From assembly GCA_945903685.1 (NCBI GenBank), contig CAMDOQ010000006.1, positions 1 to 34,102 on the forward strand: a stretch of DNA of 34,102 nt. The letters run 5' to 3'. The position numbers and the translations under genes are program-made. Shown here piece by piece: positions 26,817-34,102 of this stretch; the first letter of the stretch is position 1, and the number at the start of each line of letters is the position of its first letter. A model generated the notes under the pieces. That model ran no database searches and had not been told where the DNA came from. It was given only the letters and a program-made list of their open reading frames with translations. The stretch comes from Rhizobium sp. Q54 (GTDB lineage: Bacteria; Pseudomonadota; Alphaproteobacteria; SHVV01).

Positions 26817-28283
26817 ATGAATCGGTTGTATATCGTCGAAGACGAAGCGTTGATCGCGATCGAGATCGCCGATCGTCTCTCGGCATTGGGATACGAGATC
26901 GTTGGAACCGCATCGCGCGCCGACAGAGCGCTCGTCGAGATCGAAACGCTGAAGCCGGATCTCGTCTTGATCGACATGCGGCTCGGCGAGGGGGTGACTG
27001 GTATCGGCATCGCCCAGCGGCTTCACGATCGCGGCGAGATTCCGGTCGTTTTCCTTACGGCTTACTCCGACCCGAACCTCCTCAGGCAGGCGGCGGAAAC
27101 CGAACCGTTCGGCTACCTGGTCAAGCCATTCGAAGAACGCGAGTTGCATGCGACCGTCGAAACGGCTTTGCAGCGTCACCGTGCCGAGCGTGCGCTGCGC
27201 GAGACCAATGCCAAGCTTCGAGCGGCGCAAGCGGCGCTCGAAATTTCGAAGGAGTTATTCGAGTCCTTGGCCGCGTCCTCGCCGACGGCGGTCTTTCGAA
27301 CCGACGCCGCAGGGCGATGCACGTACGTCAATCGGCGGTGGGAGGAGATTACCGGCATTGACAGCGCCGACGCGCACAACGCGCCCTGGACGAATGCATT
27401 GCATCCGCTCGACCACGCGAGCGTTGCCGCTGAGTGGAATGCGGCCGGCCGGCGTGCGGCGCAGTTTCAAGCGGAATTGCGCGTCGGGGGCAGCGCCGAT
27501 AGCTGGGTAATCGCGCAGACGGCCCCCTTGCGGGGCCCAGATGGCGCGATGATCGGTCACGTCGGAACGCTGACCGACATCGCCGATCGGAAAAAAACCG
27601 AGTCGGCGTTGCAGCTCTTGTCGAACTTGAAAGGCGCCAGGAGCGAGTTCCCAAGCCACATTGTGGCAGGCCTTGCCGCGCTCTTCGATGCCGATTTCGC
27701 GTTCCTGGCCCAGCCAGTCGCCGGCGATCCCGAGAGCGCCCGTACTCTCGCCTACTGGGCCGACGGCAAGCTTCTGCCCGGCATCGCCTACAAGATTGCG
27801 GGAACGCCCTGCGAAACGGTGGTGGGTAAGGAGATCCGCGTTTACGAGGACGGCGTTCAGAAGTTGTTCTCGCGTGACGCCGCGTTGGTTCCGTTGGGGG
27901 TCAACGCTTATGCGGCAGCTCCGATTCGCGATTCGCTCGGCCGGTACTGCGGACACTTCGGCGTGATGCGGCGAGAACCGATCGTCAAACCGTCGGTCGT
28001 CCAGGGTGTGCTCGAGTTGTTGTCGGTGCCTATCGCCGCCGAACTCGATCGCGCCAACGCCGAGCAGAAATATTCCGGACTGTTCGAATTTGCGGCCGAC
28101 GGCATCCTCATGGTCGACGCGTCGGGAAAGCTACAGCTGGCTAATCGTAAAGCGGAATCGATCTTCGGATACGGCGTCGGCGAACTGACCGGATGCTCGG
28201 TGGAAAGTTTGGTTCCCCTGGCGCGCCGGCCGAATCATCCGTCGCTTCGCGAAGCGTTCACGAAGGTAGGCACTCCGCGCTAA
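26817..28283 (+). CDS. N-terminal part of split hybrid histidine kinase HK2 (REC-PAS-GAF-half PAS)
   Basis: ATG 26817; RLYIVEDEALIAIEIADRL...VLIDMRLGEGVTGIGIAQRL...; PAS; GAF-like; final PAS GILMVDASGKLQLANRKAESIFGYGVGELTGCSVESLVP stops at TAA 28281-28283. Confidence 0.85.
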   Translation: MNRLYIVEDEALIAIEIADRLSALGYEIVGTASRADRALVEIETLKPDLVLIDMRLGEGVTGIGIAQRLHDRGEIPVVFLTAYSDPNLLRQAAETEPFGYLVKPFEERELHATVETALQRHRAERALRETNAKLRAAQAALEISKELFESLAASSPTAVFRTDAAGRCTYVNRRWEEITGIDSADAHNAPWTNALHPLDHASVAAEWNAAGRRAAQFQAELRVGGSADSWVIAQTAPLRGPDGAMIGHVGTLTDIADRKKTESALQLLSNLKGARSEFPSHIVAGLAALFDADFAFLAQPVAGDPESARTLAYWADGKLLPGIAYKIAGTPCETVVGKEIRVYEDGVQKLFSRDAALVPLGVNAYAAAPIRDSLGRYCGHFGVMRREPIVKPSVVQGVLELLSVPIAAELDRANAEQKYSGLFEFAADGILMVDASGKLQLANRKAESIFGYGVGELTGCSVESLVPLARRPNHPSLREAFTKVGTPR

Positions 28284-29597
28284 ATGGGCGCGCGGCAAAG
28301 CTCTCTTACGGGGCTGCGTAAGGACGGCGCTGAAGTTCCCCTAAGCATCAGCCTCAGCCCAATCAAGACGAATGCCGGCGACTTTGTCGCGGCGATTGTC
28401 CGCGACATGACGGAACTCAATGCCCTCAACCACCAGCTTCGCCAAGCGCAAAAGATGGAGGCGATGGGTCAGCTAACTGGGGGAATCGCTCACGACTTCA
28501 ACAACTTGCTCGGAATTATCGTCGGGAACCTCGACTTAATGACGCTGCGCGCCGGCGTCTCGGGCGAGAGCGACGTCTTCGTCGATCGCGCGATCAAGGC
28601 AGCGCAGCGCGGTGTGGCCTTGACGCGGCGGCTCTTGGCGTTTGCGCGTCAGCAGCCGCTCAGTATCGAGCCGACGAATGTCGACACACGCATCCAGGAA
28701 ATGACGACACTGCTCAAAGGGACTTTGGGCGAAACCATCGAGATACGATTGAAACTGGACGCCGGAGATACACGCTGCGACATCGACGCGGGGCAACTTG
28801 ACTCAGTCATACTCAATCTCTGCTTGAACAGCCGCGCCGCCATGCCGAAGGGCGGGATGGTCGTCATCGAGACGTCGGTCGTCGACTTCGACGGTGGGGT
28901 TTTATCGGACAATGGCGAAATGCCGCCCGGGCGATACTGCATGATTGCGGTCACCGACAATGGCACGGGAATGCCCCGTGAGGTCCGCGAGCGCGCGTTC
29001 GAACCGTTCTTCACGACCAGGGAGACGGGAGACGGTACGGGGCTCGGCCTCAGCATAGTATACGGCTTCGCGCGTCAGACCGGCGGGATCGCGCGGATTT
29101 ACAGCGAGCTCGGCTACGGCACGACGGTGAAGATTTTCTTGCCGGTTTCCGCGTCAGTTTCGTCCGATGATCCCAAAGCCGTGAATGGCGGAGTGGTCGT
29201 TGGACACCGCGAGCGCATCCTCGTGGTCGAGGACAATGCCGATGGCCGCCAACTCCTCACCGATCTGCTGCCAACGATCGGCTACGAAGCAATCCTCGTC
29301 GGCGACGGTCCGTCGGCTTTGAAAGCGTTGGCGGACGACAAGGACATCGCGCTGGTACTCACCGATATCGTTTTGCCGGGGGGCATCAACGGATTTGAGG
29401 TCGCGCGAGCCGCGATCATGCGGGCACGGCCGGTACCCGCTTTGCTGATGTCGGGGTTTTCCAGCAATGCGATGCGGCCCGCCGATCTGCCCGCCGACTT
29501 GCCGATGTTGAGTAAGCCGTTCCGGGTCGCCGAGTTGGCTGAGGCGATTGCGGCGGAGCTGGGCAAGGCGGCGGCCCTGAGGGAAAAAATTCCGTAA
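28284..29597 (+). CDS. C-terminal part of split hybrid histidine kinase HK2 (half PAS-HisKA-HATPase_c-REC)
   Basis: Same frame as 26817-28283, starting right after [30 protein letters not shown]..., H-box [20 protein letters not shown]-box [32 protein letters not shown]...[16 protein letters not shown]. Confidence 0.85.
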   Translation: MGARQSSLTGLRKDGAEVPLSISLSPIKTNAGDFVAAIVRDMTELNALNHQLRQAQKMEAMGQLTGGIAHDFNNLLGIIVGNLDLMTLRAGVSGESDVFVDRAIKAAQRGVALTRRLLAFARQQPLSIEPTNVDTRIQEMTTLLKGTLGETIEIRLKLDAGDTRCDIDAGQLDSVILNLCLNSRAAMPKGGMVVIETSVVDFDGGVLSDNGEMPPGRYCMIAVTDNGTGMPREVRERAFEPFFTTRETGDGTGLGLSIVYGFARQTGGIARIYSELGYGTTVKIFLPVSASVSSDDPKAVNGGVVVGHRERILVVEDNADGRQLLTDLLPTIGYEAILVGDGPSALKALADDKDIALVLTDIVLPGGINGFEVARAAIMRARPVPALLMSGFSSNAMRPADLPADLPMLSKPFRVAELAEAIAAELGKAAALREKIP

Positions 29598-29612
29598 CGA
29601 CTCGCGATCCTG

Positions 29613-29630
29613 GCCGCATCCTCGTGCGGC
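29613..29630. terminator. Possible weak bidirectional terminator hairpin between convergent HK2 and transsulfuration genes
   Basis: GCCGCA-TCCTCG-TGCGGC, 6-bp stem; no good T-tract. Confidence 0.25.
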
Positions 29631-29780
29631 GCCGGTCTTATACCGACGGCCACGAAGTACGGCGCCGTCCGGCCTTTACCTTTGGCGATCTATGTGTCGC
29701 TGAAACGCGCCGCGGGAGATCAGCGCGTCGGTGAGATCGCCGGCGGCACTCGAAGCGGCCATGGCGGCAACCCTTGGACG

Positions 29781-30944
29781 CTAAGCGAGTGCGTGGCGGA
29801 GGTCGGCGATCAGGTCGTCGACGTCCTCGACCCCGACCGAAAGCCGCACCAAACCGTCCCCGATCCCGAGCGTCGCGCGCACGGCAGGCGGTACCGAGGC
29901 ATGGGTCATGATCGCCGGATGTTCGATCAGGCTCTCGACCCCACCCAAACTTTCTGCGAGCGCGAAAATCTCGCAGCGTTCGAGGAACCGGCGCGCGGGG
30001 GCGAGGCCACCTTTGAGCACCGCAGTCACCATGCCGCCGAAACCGTGCATCTGGCGTTGTGCCAGGGCGTGCTGCGGGTGCGAGGCGAGGCCGGGGTAGT
30101 AGACCGTCGCAACCTTGGGATGCTGGGCGAGAAACGCGACGATCGCTTGAGCGTTCGCGCAGTGGCGCTCCATCCGGAGCGCCAGCGTCTTGACGCCGCG
30201 GAGCGCCAGGAAACTGTCGAACGGCCCGGCGATCGCACCGACTGCGTTCTGCAGGAACTTGAGCCGTTCGGCGATCTCGCCCCGCTCGCGCACGACCGCG
30301 ACGCCGCCGATCATGTCGGAGTGGCCGTTCAGGTACTTGGTGGTCGAGTGAACGACAATGTCGAACCCGTGGTCGAGGGGCCGTTGCACATAGGGCGAGG
30401 CGAAGGTGTTGTCGCAGACGCTGATCAGGCCGCGCCGGCGCGCGATCGCGGCGATCGCCGAAAGATCGACCAGACGGAGCAGGGGATTGGTTGGGGTCTC
30501 GACCCACACCAGCTTGGTCGCGTCCGTGATCGCGCCTTCGAGCGCGGCGGCGTCGGTCAGGTCGACGAATGCGAAGCTGAGATTCGCGCTTCGGGCGCGG
30601 ACCTGCTCGAACAAGCGCCGCGTCCCGCCATAGAGATCGTCCATGGCAACCACGTGCGCGCCGGCCGGTAGCAGATCGAGCACGGTCGCCTCCGCGGCAA
30701 GACCGGAGGCGAACGCGAAACCGGCAACGCCGTTTTCGAGATCGGCGACGCACGCTTCGAACGCGGCGCGGGTCGGGTTCTGGCTGCGTGCGTATTCGTA
30801 GCCCTTATGGACGCCGGGGCTCTCCTGGACGTAGGTCGAGGTCGCGTAGATCGGTGTCATGATCGCGCCGGTGGTGGGATCGGGCGACTGGCCGGCGTGA
30901 ATGACCCGAGTCGCGAAACCGGGACGGTTCTTGGTGTCGGCCAT
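29781..30944 (-). CDS. PLP-dependent trans-sulfuration enzyme (cystathionine gamma-lyase/gamma-synthase/beta-lyase family)
   Basis: GFATRVIHAGQSPDPTTGAIMTPIYATSTYVQESPGVHKGYEYARSQNPTRAAFE...IVVHSTTKYLNGHSD (PLP Lys)...SLGGVESLIEHPAIMTHASV. Confidence 0.93.
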   Translation of the reverse strand: MADTKNRPGFATRVIHAGQSPDPTTGAIMTPIYATSTYVQESPGVHKGYEYARSQNPTRAAFEACVADLENGVAGFAFASGLAAEATVLDLLPAGAHVVAMDDLYGGTRRLFEQVRARSANLSFAFVDLTDAAALEGAITDATKLVWVETPTNPLLRLVDLSAIAAIARRRGLISVCDNTFASPYVQRPLDHGFDIVVHSTTKYLNGHSDMIGGVAVVRERGEIAERLKFLQNAVGAIAGPFDSFLALRGVKTLALRMERHCANAQAIVAFLAQHPKVATVYYPGLASHPQHALAQRQMHGFGGMVTAVLKGGLAPARRFLERCEIFALAESLGGVESLIEHPAIMTHASVPPAVRATLGIGDGLVRLSVGVEDVDDLIADLRHALA

Positions 30945-32323
30945 CAGCGCACCTTGCGGCGGAGGTAAGCGAGAAGGTCGGTCTTGGTGACGAGGCCCAA
31001 GAACGCATCGCGGTCGACGACGATGGCGATCCGGTCGGCGCGGAGGATCGCGATCACGGTATCGAGCGGATCGCTGGGCCCGACCACCTCGAGGCGCTGC
31101 GTCATGAAGTCGCGCACCGGCGCTTTGAAATTGTCCTCGTGCCGATAGATCGCGAGCAACAGGTCCGATTCATCGATGATCCCGACCAGCCGGTCCTTTT
31201 CGAGCACCGGCAATTGGCTGAGGTCATAGAGTTGCATGCGGGCATGCGCAAACAGCAAGCTGTCGCCGGGCTCGACCGAAACGACGGCCCCTTCCGCCGC
31301 CGGTCGGCCGATCAGGTCGCGGAGATCGCCGTGGGTTTCGCGCTTGAGGAAGCCCTGATCGATCATCCAATAGTCGTTGTACATCTTGGAGAGATACTTG
31401 TTGCCCGAGTCCGGCGCCAGCGTCACCACCCGCTTGGGCGAGGTCTGCGCCCGGCAGTAACGGAGCGCGGCGGCGACCAGGGTTCCGGTGGAGGAGCCGC
31501 CGAAAATGCCCTCGCGCAGCAAGAGCTCGCGCGCGGTGGCGAACGCTTCGGCGTCGTCGATCGTGTGGGCCTCGGCGACCAGCGCAAGGTCGCAGTTGTC
31601 GGGCACGAAATCTTCGCCGATGCCTTCGACCAGCCACGCGCCGGCGGTTCCCATGCGGCCGTTCTTGACCAGATCGGCCAGCACCGAGCCCTTGGGGTCG
31701 GCGAGCACCATGCGCACGTCAGGCGCGACCCGCTTGAAGTAGCGGCCGAGGCCGGTGAGGGTGCCGCCCGAACCGACGCCGACCACCACCGCATCGAGCG
31801 CGCCTTCCATCTGCGCCCAGATTTCAGGGCCGGTGCTTTGCTCGTGCGTGCGTGGGTTGCTGGGATTGGCGAATTGGTTGACCCAGAACGCGCCGTCGAT
31901 CTCGCGTTCGAGCCGCGCCGCCATGTCCTGATAATAGGCGGGGTGGCCCTTGACGACGTCGGAGCGCGTGATCCGGACCTCGGCGCCCAAGGCTTCGAGG
32001 TGCTGGATCTTCTCCCGACTCATTTTGTCGGGCACGACCAGGATCAGGCGGTAGCCCTTTTGCGCCGACACCAGCGCGAGTCCGAGCCCGGTGTTGCCGG
32101 CGGTGGCTTCGATGATGGTGCCGCCCGGCTGCAGGCGGCCGTCGCGCTCGGCGGCCTCGATCATCGCGAGCCCGATCCGGTCCTTGATCGAACCGCCCGG
32201 GTTCTGGTTCTCGAGCTTGACGAACAGTCGGCAGCGGCCGGTATCGATCCGCGTCACCTCGGCCATCGGCGTGTTGCCGATCTGCGCCAGGATCGAGCGG
32301 GCGGACGGCGCGGTGTGGATCAT
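30944..32323 (-). CDS. Cystathionine beta-synthase (PLP domain + CBS-domain pair)
   Basis: LENQNPGGSIKDRIGLAMIEAAERDG, EATAGNTGLGLALVSAQKGY, GVGSGGTLTGLGRYFK, C-terminal CBS pair; TGATG junction with the lyase gene. Confidence 0.93.
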   Translation of the reverse strand: MIHTAPSARSILAQIGNTPMAEVTRIDTGRCRLFVKLENQNPGGSIKDRIGLAMIEAAERDGRLQPGGTIIEATAGNTGLGLALVSAQKGYRLILVVPDKMSREKIQHLEALGAEVRITRSDVVKGHPAYYQDMAARLEREIDGAFWVNQFANPSNPRTHEQSTGPEIWAQMEGALDAVVVGVGSGGTLTGLGRYFKRVAPDVRMVLADPKGSVLADLVKNGRMGTAGAWLVEGIGEDFVPDNCDLALVAEAHTIDDAEAFATARELLLREGIFGGSSTGTLVAAALRYCRAQTSPKRVVTLAPDSGNKYLSKMYNDYWMIDQGFLKRETHGDLRDLIGRPAAEGAVVSVEPGDSLLFAHARMQLYDLSQLPVLEKDRLVGIIDESDLLLAIYRHEDNFKAPVRDFMTQRLEVVGPSDPLDTVIAILRADRIAIVVDRDAFLGLVTKTDLLAYLRRKVR

Positions 32324-32949
32324 GTCGCTTTGCTCGCGGCGACGCTGAAGAAGGGGACGGTGCGGCCTTCCCCGGTCGCGACGGCGGGATGGTCGAAGCC
32401 GGCCGAAACCATCAGCGCCGCGACCTCCGCGGTCGTCCGGTAGAGGAAGCCCAACCGTTCGAACTTGGCGAGCTGGGCGCCGCCCGGCAGTCGAAACGCG
32501 ATCGCCAAGCGGCCGCCCGGCTTCAGGACGCGCGCCGCCTCGCGAAGCGGAACGGCCGGATCGGGCCAGAAGTAGATCGTGTTGACGGTGACCGCGGCGT
32601 CGATCCGCTCGGCCTGGAACGGAAGCCTCGCGAAATCGCCGGGGAGAATCGCGAGGCGGCGCTTGGCGATCAAGTCGGCGTGGGCGCGCTCGGCTGCTTT
32701 CAGCATGGTGGCCGAGGCATCGACGCCATAAACGATCCCCGCCGGTACGCGCTCGGCCATGATCCGAAACGCCGGCCCGCCGCCGAAGCCGATGTCGAGG
32801 ATGTGCGCGGCCGGGTCCAGCGACAGTTGCCCGAGCGCGAGCGCGTAGAGCGGCAGATTGGCATCGTTCATCTGCCGCGCGACGCGGCGGCCGAGCAGGC
32901 CGCGCGGATGGCGCAGATGGCGCGCGATCAGGGCATCGTAGAGGTACAT
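32320..32949 (-). CDS. Class I SAM-dependent methyltransferase
   Basis: ATG 32949; AAHILDIGFGGGPAFRIMAERVPAGIVYGVDASATMLKAA...REAARVLKPGGRLAIAFR; 4-nt overlap with CBS gene. Confidence 0.85.
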   Translation of the reverse strand: MYLYDALIARHLRHPRGLLGRRVARQMNDANLPLYALALGQLSLDPAAHILDIGFGGGPAFRIMAERVPAGIVYGVDASATMLKAAERAHADLIAKRRLAILPGDFARLPFQAERIDAAVTVNTIYFWPDPAVPLREAARVLKPGGRLAIAFRLPGGAQLAKFERLGFLYRTTAEVAALMVSAGFDHPAVATGEGRTVPFFSVAASKAT

Positions 32950-33024
32950 GCGAGGATCGTGTTCGATCTCGAGCGGTTGGTCTACTCTTTCGTCCGATCG
33001 AGGCCGGGAGCGGCGGAGGCGAAC

Positions 33025-33597
33025 ATGTCGGTCGAGGCGTTGCGTTTCCTTCACGTCGTTGCGGTCATCGTCTTGGGCGGCGGCCTGCTCGCGGTGTTGG
33101 TCGCCGAGGTACGCACCCGCCGGCAAAGCGATCTCGGCATTTTTGCCGAGCTCGTGAAGAGCATCCGCATTTTCTACAGCGGCCTCGTCGTCCCCGGCGC
33201 GGTCGTGGTCGGATTGACCGGCGTTGCGCTGGTCGCTTCCTATTATGACGGCTGGGCGGCCTTCGCCGAACCGTGGATCGGCGGCATGGCCGCGCTCTAT
33301 GTGTTCGAGTTCGTCGAAGGCAATACCGTGACCCGGTTCTACTTCGGCCGCGTCCGGCGCTTGACGCGCGATGCCGTCGCGGCCGGCCGCTTTACGCCTG
33401 AACTCGAGGCGGCGCGGGCCCAGCAGCTTTTGACCTTCACTCACTTTCTCGATGTACCGCTCTTTTTGACAATGGTGTTCCTGGGTGTAGCGCGGCCGGA
33501 TAGCTGGAGCGCCGTGGTCTGGGCGGTAGTCGTGGCGATGGCTGTGGCCGTGGTCGCGAGCGCAACGGTGCCGCGGCTGGTGCGGCCGACGGCCTGA
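33025..33597 (+). CDS. DUF2269-like integral membrane protein
   Basis: ATG 33025; LRFLHVVAVIVLGGGLLAVLVAEVRTRR..., four hydrophobic segments. Confidence 0.65.
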   Translation: MSVEALRFLHVVAVIVLGGGLLAVLVAEVRTRRQSDLGIFAELVKSIRIFYSGLVVPGAVVVGLTGVALVASYYDGWAAFAEPWIGGMAALYVFEFVEGNTVTRFYFGRVRRLTRDAVAAGRFTPELEAARAQQLLTFTHFLDVPLFLTMVFLGVARPDSWSAVVWAVVVAMAVAVVASATVPRLVRPTA

Positions 33598-33607
33598 TGG
33601 CGGTGGC

Positions 33608-33636
33608 TTGACTCAGGCGCCGGTTCCTACTAGAAC
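33608..33636 (+). promoter_or_regulatory. Candidate sigma70-type promoter of imuA
   Basis: TTGACT (33608-33613), 17-nt spacer, TAGAAC (33631-33636); the -10 overlaps the first LexA box. Confidence 0.4.
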
Positions 33637-33647
33637 AAAACAAGAAC
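33633..33647. promoter_or_regulatory. LexA (SOS) box 1, alphaproteobacterial type
   Basis: GAACAAAACAAGAAC = GAAC-N7-GAAC (reverse complement GTTCTTGTTTTGTTC). Confidence 0.88.
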
Positions 33648-33662
33648 GAACAAAGAGAGAAC
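33648..33662. promoter_or_regulatory. LexA (SOS) box 2, directly abutting box 1
   Basis: GAACAAAGAGAGAAC = GAAC-N7-GAAC, no gap after box 1. Confidence 0.8.
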
Positions 33663-33703
33663 GACCGGAAGGTGCTCCGTCCGGCCGTCAGGATGGATTT
33701 CCC

Positions 33704-34102
33704 ATGTTGCGGACATACCCCGAGGGTGTCGTACCCCCGGCTAGCTTAAGCATCCCTCCGCCTCCGCTCGGTCCCATGGCGGACCGGCTCGCCGCTACCC
33801 GCACCGAAGTGGCGCGGATCGAACGTCAGAGTCTTGGCGCTGGCATGATCGAGCGGGCGGCGGTGTTGGGAGCCCCCGCCATCGATGCGAGCTTGGGCGG
33901 CGGGCTCGCGCTCGGCGCGCTCCACGACATCGCGGCCGCCGATGCCGGTGCCGGGCTGGGCCTGGCCGCGGCGCTGGCAGCGCGGATCGTGGCCGCGGCC
34001 CAGGCGCGCGCGACCGGCGCCACCGTGCTCTGGTGCCTGCCGCTCGCCGGGCTTTACGAAACAGGCAACCTGCATGCGCCGGGTTTCGCCGGGATCGGGC
34101 TC
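33704..34102 (+). CDS. imuA: ImuA-like (RecA-fold) inducible mutagenesis protein, truncated by window end
   Basis: Open frame from ATG 33704 (alternative ATG 33776) to window end: ...IDASLGGGLALGALHDIAAADAGAGLGLAAALAARIVAAAQARATGATVLWCLPLAGLYETGNLHAPGFAGIGL; LexA boxes upstream. Confidence 0.75.
   Translation, partial: MLRTYPEGVVPPASLSIPPPPLGPMADRLAATRTEVARIERQSLGAGMIERAAVLGAPAIDASLGGGLALGALHDIAAADAGAGLGLAAALAARIVAAAQARATGATVLWCLPLAGLYETGNLHAPGFAGIGL

Noticed and set aside
26823-26830. GGTTGTAT, the core of the shared promoter motif, near the start of HK2
   Set aside because: Lies inside coding sequence (N-R-L-Y-I) and lacks the GTAGCC half; considered coincidental.
31139-32443. 434-aa plus-strand ORF antisense to cystathionine beta-synthase
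   Set aside because: Shadow ORF without recognisable domains.
32950-33444. N-terminal extension of the methyltransferase ORF (32320-33444)
   Set aside because: The methyltransferase-like sequence starts at MYLYDALIARHL (ATG 32949); the extension is antisense to the DUF2269 gene.

Overview
High-GC window, probably from an alphaproteobacterial (Rhodospirillales-like) chromosome; the taxonomy is inferred from gene content and from the GAAC-N7-GAAC LexA boxes. About 32 protein genes can be supported. No tRNA, rRNA, CRISPR array or transposase was recognised. The left half (1-14 kb) is mostly housekeeping: TrmN6-like methyltransferase, S49 peptidase, glyQ/glyS, PPOX-family protein, tag, ygfZ, DUF1499, a glycosyltransferase cluster with an asnB-type amidotransferase, and a dihydroorotase. 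The middle (14-29.6 kb) is more unusual: three FixJ/LuxR-type response regulators and two large multi-PAS hybrid histidine kinases are interleaved with an acyl-CoA gene set (thiolase; acyl-CoA ligase; two tandem PPC/DUF296 proteins; AcuI-like reductase; small GrlR-like protein). The right end has a CBS/CGL transsulfuration pair, a methyltransferase, a DUF2269 protein, and the start of an imuA-like gene behind two abutting LexA boxes. Main points to check: (1) the second hybrid kinase is split inside a PAS domain by one in-frame TAA followed directly by ATG; (2) two contiguous GAAC-N7-GAAC boxes precede imuA; (3) one FixJ-type regulator has Glu at the phospho-acceptor position; (4) the tandem PPC proteins include one copy that has lost its metal-binding histidines; (5) a terminator-like hairpin plus T8 lies directly before the first kinase's start codon; (6) the thiolase and acyl-CoA ligase genes share a promoter motif at nearly the same distance from their starts.
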